Shown here one piece after another: positions 21,405 through 33,187 of a stretch of DNA of 64,000 bases; position 1 is the stretch's first letter; the number at the start of each line of letters is the position of its first letter. A program made the translations under genes and the position numbers. The DNA comes from Oenanthe sinensis (Eukaryota > Streptophyta > Magnoliopsida > Apiales > Apiaceae), in NCBI GenBank assembly GCA_028671895.1, contig JAPMAC010000197.1, positions 7,171,501 to 7,235,500 of the forward strand, in the 5' to 3' direction. The notes beneath the pieces were generated by a model, which saw nothing but the letters and a program-made list of their open reading frames with translations, was not told the DNA's origin and searched no databases.

Positions 21405-21414
21405 ATCTTCCCCA
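21405..21414 (-). promoter_or_regulatory. Polypurine tract of element 2
   Basis: The minus strand reads TGGGGAAGAT and abuts the LTR, as in element 1. Confidence 0.75.
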
Positions 21415-21590
21415 ATTTGTTTTTATGAAAAATAAAGACAAATTCAAAGAAAATTGAAGAGGCTAACTCAACTAATAAAAACAGAAGTGTTTGTAAAGAA
21501 AAATATTCAAGAAAAATTACAAGTACAATTCAATCTTAACTAGGCTCTTCTAGACTAAATAAATCTTCAACTTTAGTTTGAGCTTCATCT

Positions 21591-22365
21591 TCACTTCTTA
21601 TCTGCAGTCATCCTTCCATACAAACCTTCAAGAGCTTTCAATTCCTTGTTCTCTTCATCTGTCTTGGCATGATCAGAGACACAATCTAAGACTAACTTCA
21701 CCATTTTGTAAGAAATATCCTTTAATTCCCTGTAGGTGTAGTAGTTCTCAGTTGGTCTTTTGGATATACGCAAAAAATTCATCCCAAACATGTCTTTGAC
21801 AAATCTTTCTTTTGTAGAAGAGTAGACGTGCTTCACTCTGAGTTTGTCTATGGCTTCATCTTCTTCTTTTCTTGAGTCAATAATCTCCCAGACAATCTTG
21901 CTTAAATCTCTTTCAAATTCCAGAAATGAACCTGTAGTCAGTCTGAAGATCTTCATCAAGTTTTCATTGTTGAGCACCCTGAAATTGATAGCCTCCACTT
22001 CAATGCTATCAACAATGATTCTCAGGGGCCCAAAAGGGACTGAAGAAACATAGTTAGGCCTTTTGGAGAATTGATCATTCAGCATTGCATACTTCATGTC
22101 AATCTCATCCTCCTTGATCCTTTTTGTTATTTTCTCCACCTTTTGTGCAGCTTCAACTTCACTTTCAAATTTCTTCCTCTTCTCCCTTTCTTCTTTCTTC
22201 TTAGAGTCACATATCTCCAGTGCTCTATTCTTTAGATCAAAAATCTCAAAGTATGTAATGTTGAGCAGTTGCTTTTTGATTAGCTCAGTGATATGGGGGT
22301 CATTTATAGCCAGATTTTTTAGCTCCACAAAAGTGATTTCCTCAGCAAATCCACAAGAATTATAG
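21591..22365 (-). pseudogene. C-terminal part of a Sirevirus third ORF (element 2)
   Basis: An open frame of 245 codons from the first ATG (22328). The frame stays open upstream to 22365, where a Copia LTR cuts it off. It lies 5' of a PPT and LTR on the minus strand, exactly as the 1139-residue ORF does in element 1. The protein has a Lys/Glu-rich coiled coil (about residues 40-75) followed by a folded region around VEAINFRVLNNENLMKIFRL that shows a weak similarity of pattern to the 920-985 region of the intact ORF. The N-terminal part is missing; a possible further piece lies at 31633-31848. The assignment rests mainly on position. Confidence 0.65.
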
Positions 22366-23921
22366 TGTTGGGTTCCGAGGCATAAAACGCAGCGGATAAA
22401 CGTAAATATAACGAAAATTTCGGAACCCTAACGCAAGATCATGTATATGAATTGACGGATTATGGTGATAAACGAATCATACCTATTAAGATCTTGAATG
22501 TAACGAACTCAACGGAGATCCTTGCTATCACGATTTGTGTCTTCCTCTCGAAAGCACCTCTATGGTATCCACACGAGTACCTTCAAGAGCGTCTCACGAT
22601 CTTTATTACGGGATGGATGTACTAGCCTCCTTTGATGATTTTGAATGACTGTCTTTGCTGCCTCTCTTGCTCTGCCTCTAGGGTTTTATCATATAAAAAC
22701 GTGTGGCTCTTTTAACCTATCATTATCTATTTATAATGACTGGTTAAACGGGCCTAAGTAGTAAAACCTAACCCATGTAGGTATAGGATTAAATAATAAA
22801 ACATGTTTCTATTATTTAATTAATAATTAAGTCATACTTAATTATTATGGGCAGAAATCCTCTTCAACTTTGAATTTATATTATTTCAATTAATTAAGTC
22901 TCACTTAATTAATATAATAAAATTCAAACAATCATCAATTAATTTAAATCTATAATTTAAATTAACTATTCCTCTAGATGCTCTATGTGTGTGACCCTAT
23001 AGGCTATTATTTAATTAGCAATAATTTTATTCTCCAATAAAATTATAAACAATGAGCGGTATCTAGTAATACATCATTGCTACCCAATTAAACAATAATT
23101 AAATCGTGATTTGATAAAAAAAACCTTTCATGATTAATGTTTCCGTGTAATATAATCCCTTTAACCAAATATATTATAGATTAAACTCGAGGCATGTGTT
23201 TAGTCATCCTCTTTAACATTTAATCCGGGTTTACTTGATCCATGAGTAGACTATGAAAAACAAATCATTATTTGAGCACGACCATGCATTTTATAGTCTC
23301 ACTCAATCAAGAGGCCAATAATATCTCTCCTAATTATAGGAGGGTTAAATCCTTTATCTATCATTCATATTTCTCATACGACTCATGATATACCCGATGT
23401 CAACTTTTATCATCACCCGGTCAAAGGTAACTTTTAATGTAGTCAGAGTATATTAATCCTCGTATAGAAATATAATGATCTCAAGTCAGAGGATCATTAC
23501 ACCATTATCACTGTGAGTCTTTCTTATGACTTTATTAAACATGAAGAATCTCACTGTGGGTCTGTCCAGTACCATGTACTCCTACATGTACCTATGCATT
23601 GACTTTAGTATCCCCATACTTATAACCAATGAGATATGGTTATCTGTCAAACAACATACTAGTCTATTTATGTATTATTATTGTCCTATAATAATAATAC
23701 TCGACTAGGGACATTTAAGAATATGATATATTATATAATCTCAAGTTTAAGTCATGTACTTAAACTATACAATGTGTATCATGATTCTAAGGACATTTAT
23801 TATGCTAACAAATATATCGCAGTAATTAAAGTCATAATAAATACGTTTATTGAATAATCATATGACATAAAGGTTTATTTAAAAGAAACATTGTATTGCC
23901 TCTAGGGCACCTACACTAACA
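22366..23921 (-). repeat. 3' LTR of element C2
   Basis: 1556 bp, TGTTGGGTTCC to ACTAACA. The first 1202 bp match 30431-31632. The inner edge joins Gypsy sequence directly (CTAACA/TGTAATTG), with no polypurine tract. Confidence 0.88.
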
Positions 23922-24081
23922 TGTAATTGTGTGCTTGTTTCATACCATTACCTTGAAAGGTCCAGGCTAGTAGTCGGGGTCATATTTATGCGTATTTTCT
24001 ATTATTGTTATTTAGGGCGCATGCATATAGAGTGGTAGTGACTCCCCGATCTAGACCCCGGGTCGGGAGGGCGCCACATGT

Positions 24082-24093
24082 TGGTATCAGAGC
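24082..24093 (+). promoter_or_regulatory. Primer-binding site of the Gypsy fragment
   Basis: TGGTATCAGAGC matches the initiator-Met PBS exactly and follows the GCGCCACA LTR end by three bases. Confidence 0.88.
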
Positions 24094-24231
24094 TAAGGTT
24101 TTGGTCACTGAAACAAGCCAGGATTAAGTTAAACAAGTAGATCATTTAATGAAAGAAGAGAGAGTAATGATAAGATAGGATTAGATAACGAAGAGTGGTA
24201 TAGATGTTAGGATTTTAACTGTAGATTTAAG

Positions 24232-24663
24232 GTGATCTTATCCCCTTTTGCTTTGCATATTATATTATTGCAGGCTCGTGGCATTTTCGAGGTACCACCA
24301 CCCTCTCCGGGTACTTCTTCGGATTCTTCTTCGGATTCTAACGATGATGCTATAGTCATATCTAGTTCTGAGAGCGAGGAGGAGCTGATTCCTGAGCCCC
24401 CTGCTCAGCCTAACCTACCCTCAGGGAGTGCTTGTGCCCCTATTCGCCGTAGAGTCTATAGGCCATCCATTACCCGAGGCCAGCTACGAGTCCCTGTGCA
24501 TCCTGTCGATTTTATTTCTGTTTTCTTCTCAGTACTTTTATTTGGTGGCTGTACTTTAACTTATCCGGCACTTTGGCACTTCTCGTATCTATTTGTGATT
24601 TCTTTTCAGTTCCAGTACCTTCCGATATATCTGTCATTTACCTTTTCGCACATTTGTCCATAA
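24232..24663 (+). pseudogene. Ser/acidic-rich leader ORF of the Gypsy fragment
   Basis: A 143-codon ORF downstream of the PBS. The body (GIFEVPPPSPGTSSDSSSD, then ISSSESEEELIPEPPAQP) is acidic, Ser- and Pro-rich, as in some N-terminal gag leaders; I do not recognise it with certainty. Its first 15 residues come from an atttatattattgcag-like tract that resembles a 3' splice site, so the real exon may start at about 24274. After about residue 95 the frame becomes hydrophobic and looks non-coding. Truncated before any capsid domain. Confidence 0.4.
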
Positions 24664-24892
24664 ACTGTTTCTTACCCTTACCAGTACCTTAGTTATACCT
24701 GTTGCTAACCTTTATGATTTTTTTTCATACCTGTTGTGCTAACCTGTTTTCTATAAAATCTTTATATCCTTGTTGTACAGGCAACTTATGTAGTAATGAT
24801 ACTACAAGATTGATTTTTTAAATCGTGTTTTTAATTCCCAAATGGTTTTAAAAGTATTTGAACTGTTTACGATACAGTATAGTGTATTGCTT

Positions 24893-27800
24893 AATGGGAT
24901 CTGCGATCGATGGAACCACTCCCAAATCAGTAATGAATTTTCGAATCCAAACAGCTTCCTTAGCCGCTTCACAAGCTGCAATGTACTCAGCCTCCATTGT
25001 AGAATCAGCTACTGTTTCTTGTTTTGAACTCTTCCAACTTACAGCACCTCCGTTTAGACAAAACACAAAACCAGACTGTGATACAGTATCATCCCTGTCT
25101 GTTTGAAAACTTGCATCGGTGTAACCTTTTACAACCAGTTTTTCCTCTCCTCCATACACCAAGAATGAATCTTTAGTCCTTTTCAAGTACTTTAGAATAT
25201 TCTTGACAGCCGTCCAGTGACCTTCACCTGGATTAGATTGGTATCTGCTCGTCATGCTTAAAGCATACGAAACATCTGGGCGAGTACATACCATCGCATA
25301 CATGATGGATCCAATTGCTGAGGCATATGGAACCTTACTCATGCGGTCCTTGTCATCCAATGATTTCGGACACTAATCTTTAGAGATCGTTATCCCTTGA
25401 GACAAGGGGACATATCCCCTTTTTGCATTTTGCATACCAAAACGATGCAAAACCTTATCGATGTATGTACTCTGACTTAGACCGATCATCCTTCTAGATC
25501 TATCCCTATAGATCATCATTCCTAGAATGTAGGATGCTTCTCCTAAGTCTTTCATAGAGAAGTTGCTCCCTAACCAAATCTTAACAGCCTTGAGAGAAGG
25601 TATGTCATTCCCCATTAGTAGTATGTCATCAACATATAGTACTATGAATGCCACATGGCTCCCACTAACCTTCTTGTAAACACAAGGTTCATCTTCATTT
25701 TGAACAAAGCCATACTCTTTGACTGTTTCATCAAAACGGATATTCCATCTCCTAGAGGCTTGCTTCAATCCATAAATGGATCGACGTAATTTACATACCT
25801 TGCTAACATTCCTTGGATCGACAAAACCTTCAGGTTGTGTCATGTACACATCCACATCCTCTTCAAGTATTCCGTTAAGGAAGGCTGTTTTGACATCCAT
25901 TTGCCAGATTTCATAATCATGGAATGCTGCAATAGCAAGCAAAATCCTTATGGACTTGACCATAGCCACTGGTGAGAAAGTCTCATCATAGTCAATACCA
26001 TGAATTTGTCTGAAACCTTTTGCAACCAGCCTTGCTTTATAGGTCTGAACATTTCCATCCATGTCAGTTTTCTTCTTGAAAACCCACTTGCACCCTATGG
26101 GTTTCACCCCTTCAGGTGGATCAACCAAAGTCCATACTTGGTTTTCATACATGGAATCCATCTCGGATTTCATGGCTTCTAGCCATCTCTTAGAGTCTGG
26201 ACTGATCATAGCATCTTGGTATGTGAGAGGCTCATCTTCATCTATGAGCATCAAATCACCACATTGAGTCAAGAGAAATCCATATCTCTCTGGCTCATGG
26301 CGAATTCTACCAGTTCTACGAACAACCTGTGTTTGTTGAGCATTATCATTATCCTGCTCTTGTTCCACTTCAGGTTCAATGCTATTTTGTGGTTCTCGAT
26401 CTTCATCGAGATCTATAGTTCTCCCACTATTTCTTTTGGAAACAAAATCTCTTTCCATGAAAACAGCATCTCGAGCAATAAACACTTTCTGCTCGGAAGG
26501 ACTAAAAAAATAATACGCCTTTGTTTCTTTTGGGTATCCCACAAAATTGCACTCTTCAGATTTAGGTCCAAGCTTGTCAGATACTTGACGTTTCACAAAC
26601 GCCTTGCATCCCCAAACTTTCATAAAGCTCATGCCTGACCGTTTCTCCTCCCATATCTCATATGGAGTCTTTTGAACCTTCTTAGTAGGAACACGGTTAA
26701 GTGTGAAAGCCGTTGTTTCTAGAGCGTAACCCCAGAAACTAATTGGAAGATCTGCATGACTCATCATCGATCGCACCATGTCCAACAAGGTGCGATTTCT
26801 CCTCTCTGAAACTCCATTCCATTGAGGTGTACCAGGTGGAGTGAGTTGTGATACAATACCACACTCCTTTAAATAATCTTTAAATTCTGTGCTCAAGTAT
26901 TCTCCTCCACGATCAGATCGTAAGACTTTAATACTTGCGCCTCCGCCAATTTGCTTCTCTACTTCAGCCTTGTATTCTTTGAACTTTTCAAAAGAATCAG
27001 ATTTATTCTTCATAAGATATACATATCCATATCTACTGAAATCATCAATAAATGTTATGAAGTAGTAGTAGCCTCCTCTCGCCATTACACGCATTGGGCC
27101 ACATACATCACTATGTATTAGCTCAAGTCGTTCAGTGGCCCTTTTACCCTTACCAGTGAAAGGGGCTTTAGTCATTTTACCAAGCAAACAAGATTCGCAT
27201 TCTTGGTATGATTCAAAATCAAACTTATCCAAGTATCCATCCTTATGTAATTTGGATATGCGTTTCTCGTTTATATGGCCTAGACGACAATGCCAGAGGT
27301 ATGTTTGATTTGAGTCATTAACTTTAAGTCGTTTGTTTTCTATATTACAGACATGAGTATCTAAGTCAAGAACATATAAACCATTAAACAAACGCGCAAC
27401 ACCATAGGTTAAATCATTCAAAACAAAAGAGCAACTGTTGTTCCTTATAGTAAACGAAAAACCTTTCTTGTCCAAACAAGAAACAGAAATAATGTTTCTG
27501 CGAATCGCAGGCACGTAATAACAATTTTCCAGTTCTAAAACAAGCCCAGAGGGCAAAGATAAATAATAAGTTCCTACAGCTAAAGCAGCAACTCTTGCTC
27601 CATTGCCAACTCGTAGGTCCATTTCTCCTTTAGCCAATGTCCTACTTCTCTGCATTTCCTGCACATTTATACAAATGTGAGCAGCACATCCAGTATCCAA
27701 TACCCAAGATGTAGAAATAGACAGATTGACTTCTATAACATATATACCTGAATCAGAAGCTTGCTCAGCCCTCTTCTTCTTCAGATCCTCCAAGTAAACT

Positions 27801-28612
27801 AAACAGTTTCTCTTCCAGTGACCAGTTTTCTTACAGTAGTGACATTCACCTTTAGCGACCCCACCTTTAGGCTTTAAAGCCTGTTTAGGACCTGACTTTG
27901 GCTTGGGTGTAGAATCAGATCCTGTCTTCTTCTTACCCTTCCACTTGCCTTTCCCTTTTGCCTTACCTTTATTGCCCACCATCAGTATGGGAGCAGGTTC
28001 AGCCGTCTTCATGTTGGTCTCATATGTTCTCAACATAGCCAACAATTCAGTAAGTGTTTTGTCAAACTCATTCATATTGTAGTTTATAACAAATTGAGTG
28101 AATTTGTTGTTCAAAGAATTCATGATTAGGTCAATACCAATTTCCTGAATTAACAGGAAACCCAAAGTTTCAAGGTACTCAATGTAACCAATCATCTTCA
28201 GAACATGTGGGCCAACTGGTTCACTTGCCCCTTGTTTGCAATTAAAGAGTGACTTACTCGTGTTGAACCTTTCTTGACGAGTTTGGCTTGTAAACATGCT
28301 TTACAAGTGCTCATTGATAGTATATGCATCCATATGCACATGCTGTCTCTGAAGCTCAGCACTCATGGTTGCCAACATAAGACATGCAACATCAGTTGCA
28401 TCATTCTCATCCTTTGTGTGGGCCGCTTGTTCCTCAACAGTGGCGCCCTCAGGAAGGGGACCTGCCGGAGGAATATCAATGACATGAAGCTTGCGCTCCT
28501 GTCTGAGGACAATCCTCAAATTCCTCTATCAGTCTAGGAAGTTGTTTCCTCCTGTCAGCTTATCCTTCTCAAGGACTGATCGTACAGATAGTGTGTTTGT
28601 GTTGTTTGTCAT
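24893..28612 (-). pseudogene. gag-pol: Copia gag-pol of element C2, nonsense-mutated and 3'-truncated
   Basis: A single gag-pol frame from ATG 28612. Gag has a zinc knuckle CHYCKKTGHWKRNC (near 27805-27846). Pol has protease WVLDTGCAAH, an integrase core with VLRSDRGGEY and NGVSERRNRTL, reverse transcriptase LYVDDILLMGND (near 25620-25650), and RNase H up to DLGVVPSIADPI. Lesions in the same frame: adjacent TGA TAG near 28530-28535, TAA near 28298-28300 and TAG near 25373. Codon context suggests TGG to TGA and CAG to TAG transitions for two of them. The frame ends at about 24893, where RNase H should continue for about 90 more residues. Not functional. Confidence 0.9.
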
Positions 28613-30417
28613 TTCTTGGTATCTACAATGATTAAAAGCACAAAATAAACATTAGATTGTCTGAGTTATTTATTATGTTCAAATGATTATGATATATTCA
28701 TAATATATCTCCCACTATTTTTATCAAATTAATAGCCCTTACTATTAATTTGGAAAGTATATCCCGTAATCCTTTCTAGTGAGCCAAGATCCATATTTCG
28801 TCATGTCTAAAGTCAACCACTGGAAGTCCTTAAAAATGATTATTTAGGTAGACAACAGTTGTCAATTATATCATATATAATTCTTGGATAGTTTGGTGAA
28901 CAACGATTGATCTTATCTATCTAATAGACTTTTATCCAAACTCCATGCTTCTAAGTTCATAATAGTTGAATATAACCGTTTATTTTCACCTTATCATGAC
29001 GACTTAGTTAAGTTAGACCCAATGATACAACGGCCGAATATAACCGTTTATATTCGTCGCATCTCACCACGATAGATAGGAGTCCCCTGCCACTGACAGT
29101 CTTTCCCCTAACCGATCTAAGATTCGATGAGTGTTCTTTCATTGGAAAGCATCCGATTAAAACTTAATATTTTGTTAAGGGGTTTAGAAAATTTACGACG
29201 ATCATGATCACATCATGAAGAGATCCTCAATTTTTCCTTGAACCAAATACTTCAAATTGTCATCTTAAATTGTTCATTTCCCAGGTAGATGGAGGATACC
29301 AGTGGTCACACTTAAAACCCATCAGCCTTACGAATACGCATATCCGTTTTTGTCAGAAAATCCCAATTATAGTTATCAAAAATTCATATTTAATTCCGTG
29401 TTTTAAAAATCCATATTTCATAAACACAAGAATCTCATGATCGTTTGTTGATTTTAAAATCTTAAATCGTTACAGATTTTATCTTGTTTAGCATGACAAG
29501 CATGGCATGGATGACGTATCTAATACATACATACATGATTAATCTAATTAAAGCATGCATCATTCATACATCAATATGTAAAGTGCAGTATGTAAACGTG
29601 CTTGGTTATGGCCCCTTTCCTATGTGATCCTTTCGAGCTAATGAAAGGATTAAAGTCAGTCTATGGTGGTGGTAATACATAAATACAATTACATGTCTTC
29701 ATTCTTCTTGTATCCACTAGTGCCTTCTCCTCTTCCTGCATCATTCTTCAGTCTTCAAGAACATTACAAGAAAACCTAATCTAATATACTTACATAAGAA
29801 GACTCGAGTTACATTCGAGGTTAAACGATTACAAGAACGAAGAAAATGACATGCAAGTCGTATTTATAAAACCAAAACCAAAACCATTAATCTAGGGGTC
29901 TGAAGGCCATAACCAGCACCATGCTCACATAACAATTACTGACAACTCAGAATACTTAATCATATCATCATACATCACATATGCCATGATCACAAAATTT
30001 CATAAAATTTAAAATCATAATTTATAAACAGAAAATCGCATTTTTGAGGCCCTTAATGATCTCAAATGGCCAAAAAATACCATAAAGAGTAAATTCGACC
30101 CATTCTGACTCCGTTGAAAAACACTGTTCATCACTATTCACGAAAACTGCATCTTATGCAGTTTGTGTTTTAAACGCTTCAGAACGATTCCGACGACCTT
30201 CGTATGACTGTATCTCGTATCACATACATACAGTGCATTACACACATCATGCCATAACAGTTTATGACATTGCAGCAACATGGCAGTAGCAAGGGCTGTG
30301 GCAAACAGGCATGGCATAATCATGGCAGTAGCATGGCATAATCATGGCAGTAGCAAAACAGGCACTTATGCATCATATACATAAAACACGTAACCAAATC
30401 AGTCCCTTATACACGTA
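28613..30417 (-). other. Long non-coding leader of element C2
   Basis: About 1.8 kb between PBS and gag with no supportable ORF. A 22-bp unit (catggcataatcatggcagtag) is tandemly repeated near 30309-30352. Confidence 0.7.
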
Positions 30418-30429
30418 GCTCTGATGCCA
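30418..30429 (-). promoter_or_regulatory. Primer-binding site of element C2
   Basis: The minus strand reads TGGCATCAGAGC, the initiator-Met PBS with one mismatch, next to the 5' LTR. Confidence 0.85.
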
Positions 30430-30430
30430 T

Positions 30431-31632
30431 TGTTGGGTTCCGAGGCATAAAACGCAGCGGATAAACGTAAATATAACGAAAATTTTGGAACCCTAACGCA
30501 GGATCATGTATAAGAATTGACGGATTATGGTGATAAACGAATCATACCTATTAAGATCTTGAATGTAACGAACTCAACGGAGATCCTTGCTATCACGATT
30601 TGTGTCTTCCTCTCGAAAGCACCTCTATGGTATCCACACGAGCACCTTCAAGAGCGTCTCACGATCTTGATTACGGGATGGATGTACTAGCCTCCTTTGA
30701 TGATTTCGAATGACTGTCTTTGCTGCCTCTCTTGCTCTGCCTCTAGGGTTTTATCATATAAAAACGTGTGGCTCTTTTAACCTATCATTATCTATTTATA
30801 ATGACTGGTTAAACGGGCCTAAGCAGTAAAACCTAACCCATGTAGGTATAGGATTAAATAATAAAACATGTTTCTATTATTTAATTAATAATTAAGTCAT
30901 ACTTAATTATTATGGGCAGAAATCCTCTTCAACTTCGAATTTATATTATTTCAATTAATTAAGTCTTACTTAATTAATATAATAAAATTCAAACAATCAT
31001 CAATTAATTTAAATCTATAATTTAAATTAACTATTCCTCTAGATGCTCTATGTGTGTGACCCTATAGGCTATTATTTAATTAGCAATAATTTTATTCTCC
31101 AATAAAATTATAAACAATGAGCGGTATCTAGTAATACATCATTGCTACCCAATTAAACAATAATTAAATCGTGATTTGATAAAAAAAACCTTTCATGATT
31201 AATGTTTCCGTGTAATATAATCCCTTTAACCAAATATATTATAGATTAAACTCGAGGCATGTGTTTAGTCATCCTCTTCAACATTTAATCCGGGTTTACT
31301 TGATCCATGAGTAGACTATGAAAAACAAATCATTATTTTAGCACGGCCATGCATTTTATAGTCTCACTCAATCAAGATGCCAATAATATCTCTCCTAATT
31401 ATAGGAGGGTTAAATCCTTTATCTATCATTCATATTTCTCATACGACTCATGATATACCCGATGTCCACTTTTATCATCACCCGGTCAAAGGTAACTTTT
31501 AATGTAGTCAGAGTATATTAATCCTCGTATAGAAATATAATGATCTCAAGTCAGAGGATCATTACACCATTATCACTGTGAGTCTTTCTTATGACTTTAT
31601 TAAACATGAAGAATCTCACTGTGGGTCTGTCC
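30431..31632 (-). repeat. 5' LTR of element C2, outer end truncated
   Basis: Matches the first 1202 bp of the other LTR and then stops abruptly within gtctgtcc. The outer 354 bp (on the minus strand the start of U3) are gone. Promoter function is therefore doubtful. Confidence 0.9.
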
Positions 31633-31848
31633 TCTCATACTCAATCTTTTTCTCAAATCTTTATTAATTCTGAGAAGGCATTGTTGTGTCCTCTCATACT
31701 CAATCTTTTTCTCAAATTCTTTCTTCTTCTTGGCTCGAATTATTCTCATAACACTTGACATGCAATTGCTTTCCTCAGGATAGGGATATTCTTTCAACTG
31801 TTTCACCAATTCTTCAAGTAGATTCAGATTTTTGTCCTATAGAGACTC
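31633..31848 (-). pseudogene. Short remnant of Sirevirus ORF sequence (element 2)
   Basis: An open frame on the minus strand gives a Lys/Glu-rich coiled segment (VMRIIRAKKKKEFEKKIEYE). It lies between the truncated LTR of C2 and the LTR of the third Sirevirus, and is best read as the upstream continuation of the ORF at 21591-22365. A 28-bp segment at 31631-31658 is repeated at 31690-31717, a 59-bp tandem duplication at the junction. Confidence 0.5.
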
Positions 31849-32606
31849 TGTTGGTGAGATTACGAAGCCGTATGAATAGTAATCGTGATGACTCAACACT
31901 AGAACAGGACAAGTAAATAATACTACGCCTACACAGAAATCAGGAAGAAATGAAGACAAGGCAAATATAGTGAATCAAGACATTAGAAGAAGTTTTGAAG
32001 TCTACTACAGGTCACTGAAAGAAGTACATTAATATGTTCATGCCTCAGTGAAGAATAATGTGTAATGACTTTCAGGGTTTCAGAAGTGTTGAATATTCAG
32101 GATAGAAGTACCACAAGAAGATTTTAGTGTAATGGCATTGATTGAAGATAGACAGTGTTCGAAGCATAGGAATCTAGAAGGGTAAAGACAAAGGTTAAAG
32201 AAGACAGCTGCAGTCTTGGAGTTATACTCACTGAAATAAGTTCATTTATATGTTCAAGCATCAGTGAAGAACAGAGAATGAAGTATTCAAGGTTGTGGTA
32301 ATAATGAAGACGTTGTCTAAGTACCAGAAAAGATTCTAGTGAAAGTACTATGTTTATTGACAGTCAGTGTTCGAAGCAATGCAACAGTCCAAGGTTAATC
32401 AGCTGAAACAGAAAAGAAATCAAGGGAATTTAATTCAGTTTTAGTCGTTTGTGAACTAGACCAGTGCACCAAGCGTCAACACAACAAGGAGATAATTACT
32501 TTGATTTATCAGAAGAAATTCAGTTGATCAAGCCAGAAGAGTGAAAACTATGTTATAATTACTTCAAGAATTCAAGAAATATGTTAAGGCAAGTAATATT
32601 GCATTT

Positions 32607-33125
32607 GGTGGCTCTCACACTCTTGAAGCACTCTAGAGGCACAACAAAAGAGCAAGGAACCAACACCAAGTGTTTGGTGGTGCCTACACAAGGGTTGTAG
32701 AGTGTAGTCGCAACAAAGCATACCAAGGCTCATCAAATCACTAAGAGAAGAAATTTGTGGCGCCTGCACTAGGAACTCAGTGTACAGGCGCAACAAAATA
32801 ATAGAGGCGCATGGAAAACTTAAAGGCAAGAGTTTTGTGGCGCATACACACTGCATCTAGCGTGTAGTCGCAACAAACATCAATAGAGGCACAAAGAAAT
32901 AACTCTCAAGTTTTGTCAAGGATTTAGTGGCGCCTACCCAAGGGAATGGGAGTGTAGGCGTAACAAAAATGCTACTTGGAATTAAATTGACAAAGGCGCA
33001 ACAAGATACTTTGGTGGCGCCTATACACTGTGAATGGTGTAGAGGCGCAACAAAGAGGACTAAGGAGCAAAAAAGATAGTTAATGGCGCCTACACACCAT
33101 ATGCACTCTACAAGCGCAACAAAGG
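32607..33125 (+). repeat. Array of seven imperfect hairpins (GGCGCCTACAC ... GTGTAGGCGCAACAAA)
   Basis: Seven units at about 32607, 32671, 32754, 32834, 32927, 33011 and 33080. Each has an arm like gtggcgcctacac, a 10-15 nt loop, and the inverse arm gtgtaggcgcaacaaa. Spacing is 65-95 bp; spacers are unrelated. It ends about 55 bp upstream of the TATA box. Confidence 0.9.
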
Positions 33126-33181
33126 ACTTGGTGCATTGAGAAGAACAAATCAATTTTAATTGATTTGAAAAGTCTACACCA

Positions 33182-33187
33182 TATAAA
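33182..33187 (+). promoter_or_regulatory. TATA box of the element 3 LTR
   Basis: TATAAA in the context accatataaacaaaat, downstream of the hairpin array. Confidence 0.6.

Larger units (their letters stand above)
23922..24892 (+). mobile_element. Ty3/Gypsy fragment: LTR tail, PBS and gag start
   Basis: The LTR tail ends ccccgggtcgggagggcgcc aca at 24078, then PBS TGGTATCAGAGC at 24082-24093. This is the usual Tekay/CRM-type arrangement on +. It replaces the end of pol and the PPT of element C2 on the opposite strand. No duplication flanks it. Confidence 0.75.
22366..31632 (-). mobile_element. Damaged Ty1/Copia retrotransposon inside element 2 (element C2)
   Basis: Left LTR 22366-23921 (3' LTR) and right LTR 30431-31632 (5' LTR, lacking its outer 354 bp) differ by roughly 1 percent by eye. 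Gag-pol is on the minus strand with several stops. The end of pol and the PPT are missing and a Gypsy fragment stands in their place. It sits inside the third ORF of element 2. I do not assign a lineage beyond Copia. Confidence 0.85.

Noticed and set aside
32607..33125. CRISPR-like regular repeats
   Set aside because: Units are imperfect hairpins of changing length in a plant LTR, with no cas genes and no uniform spacers.
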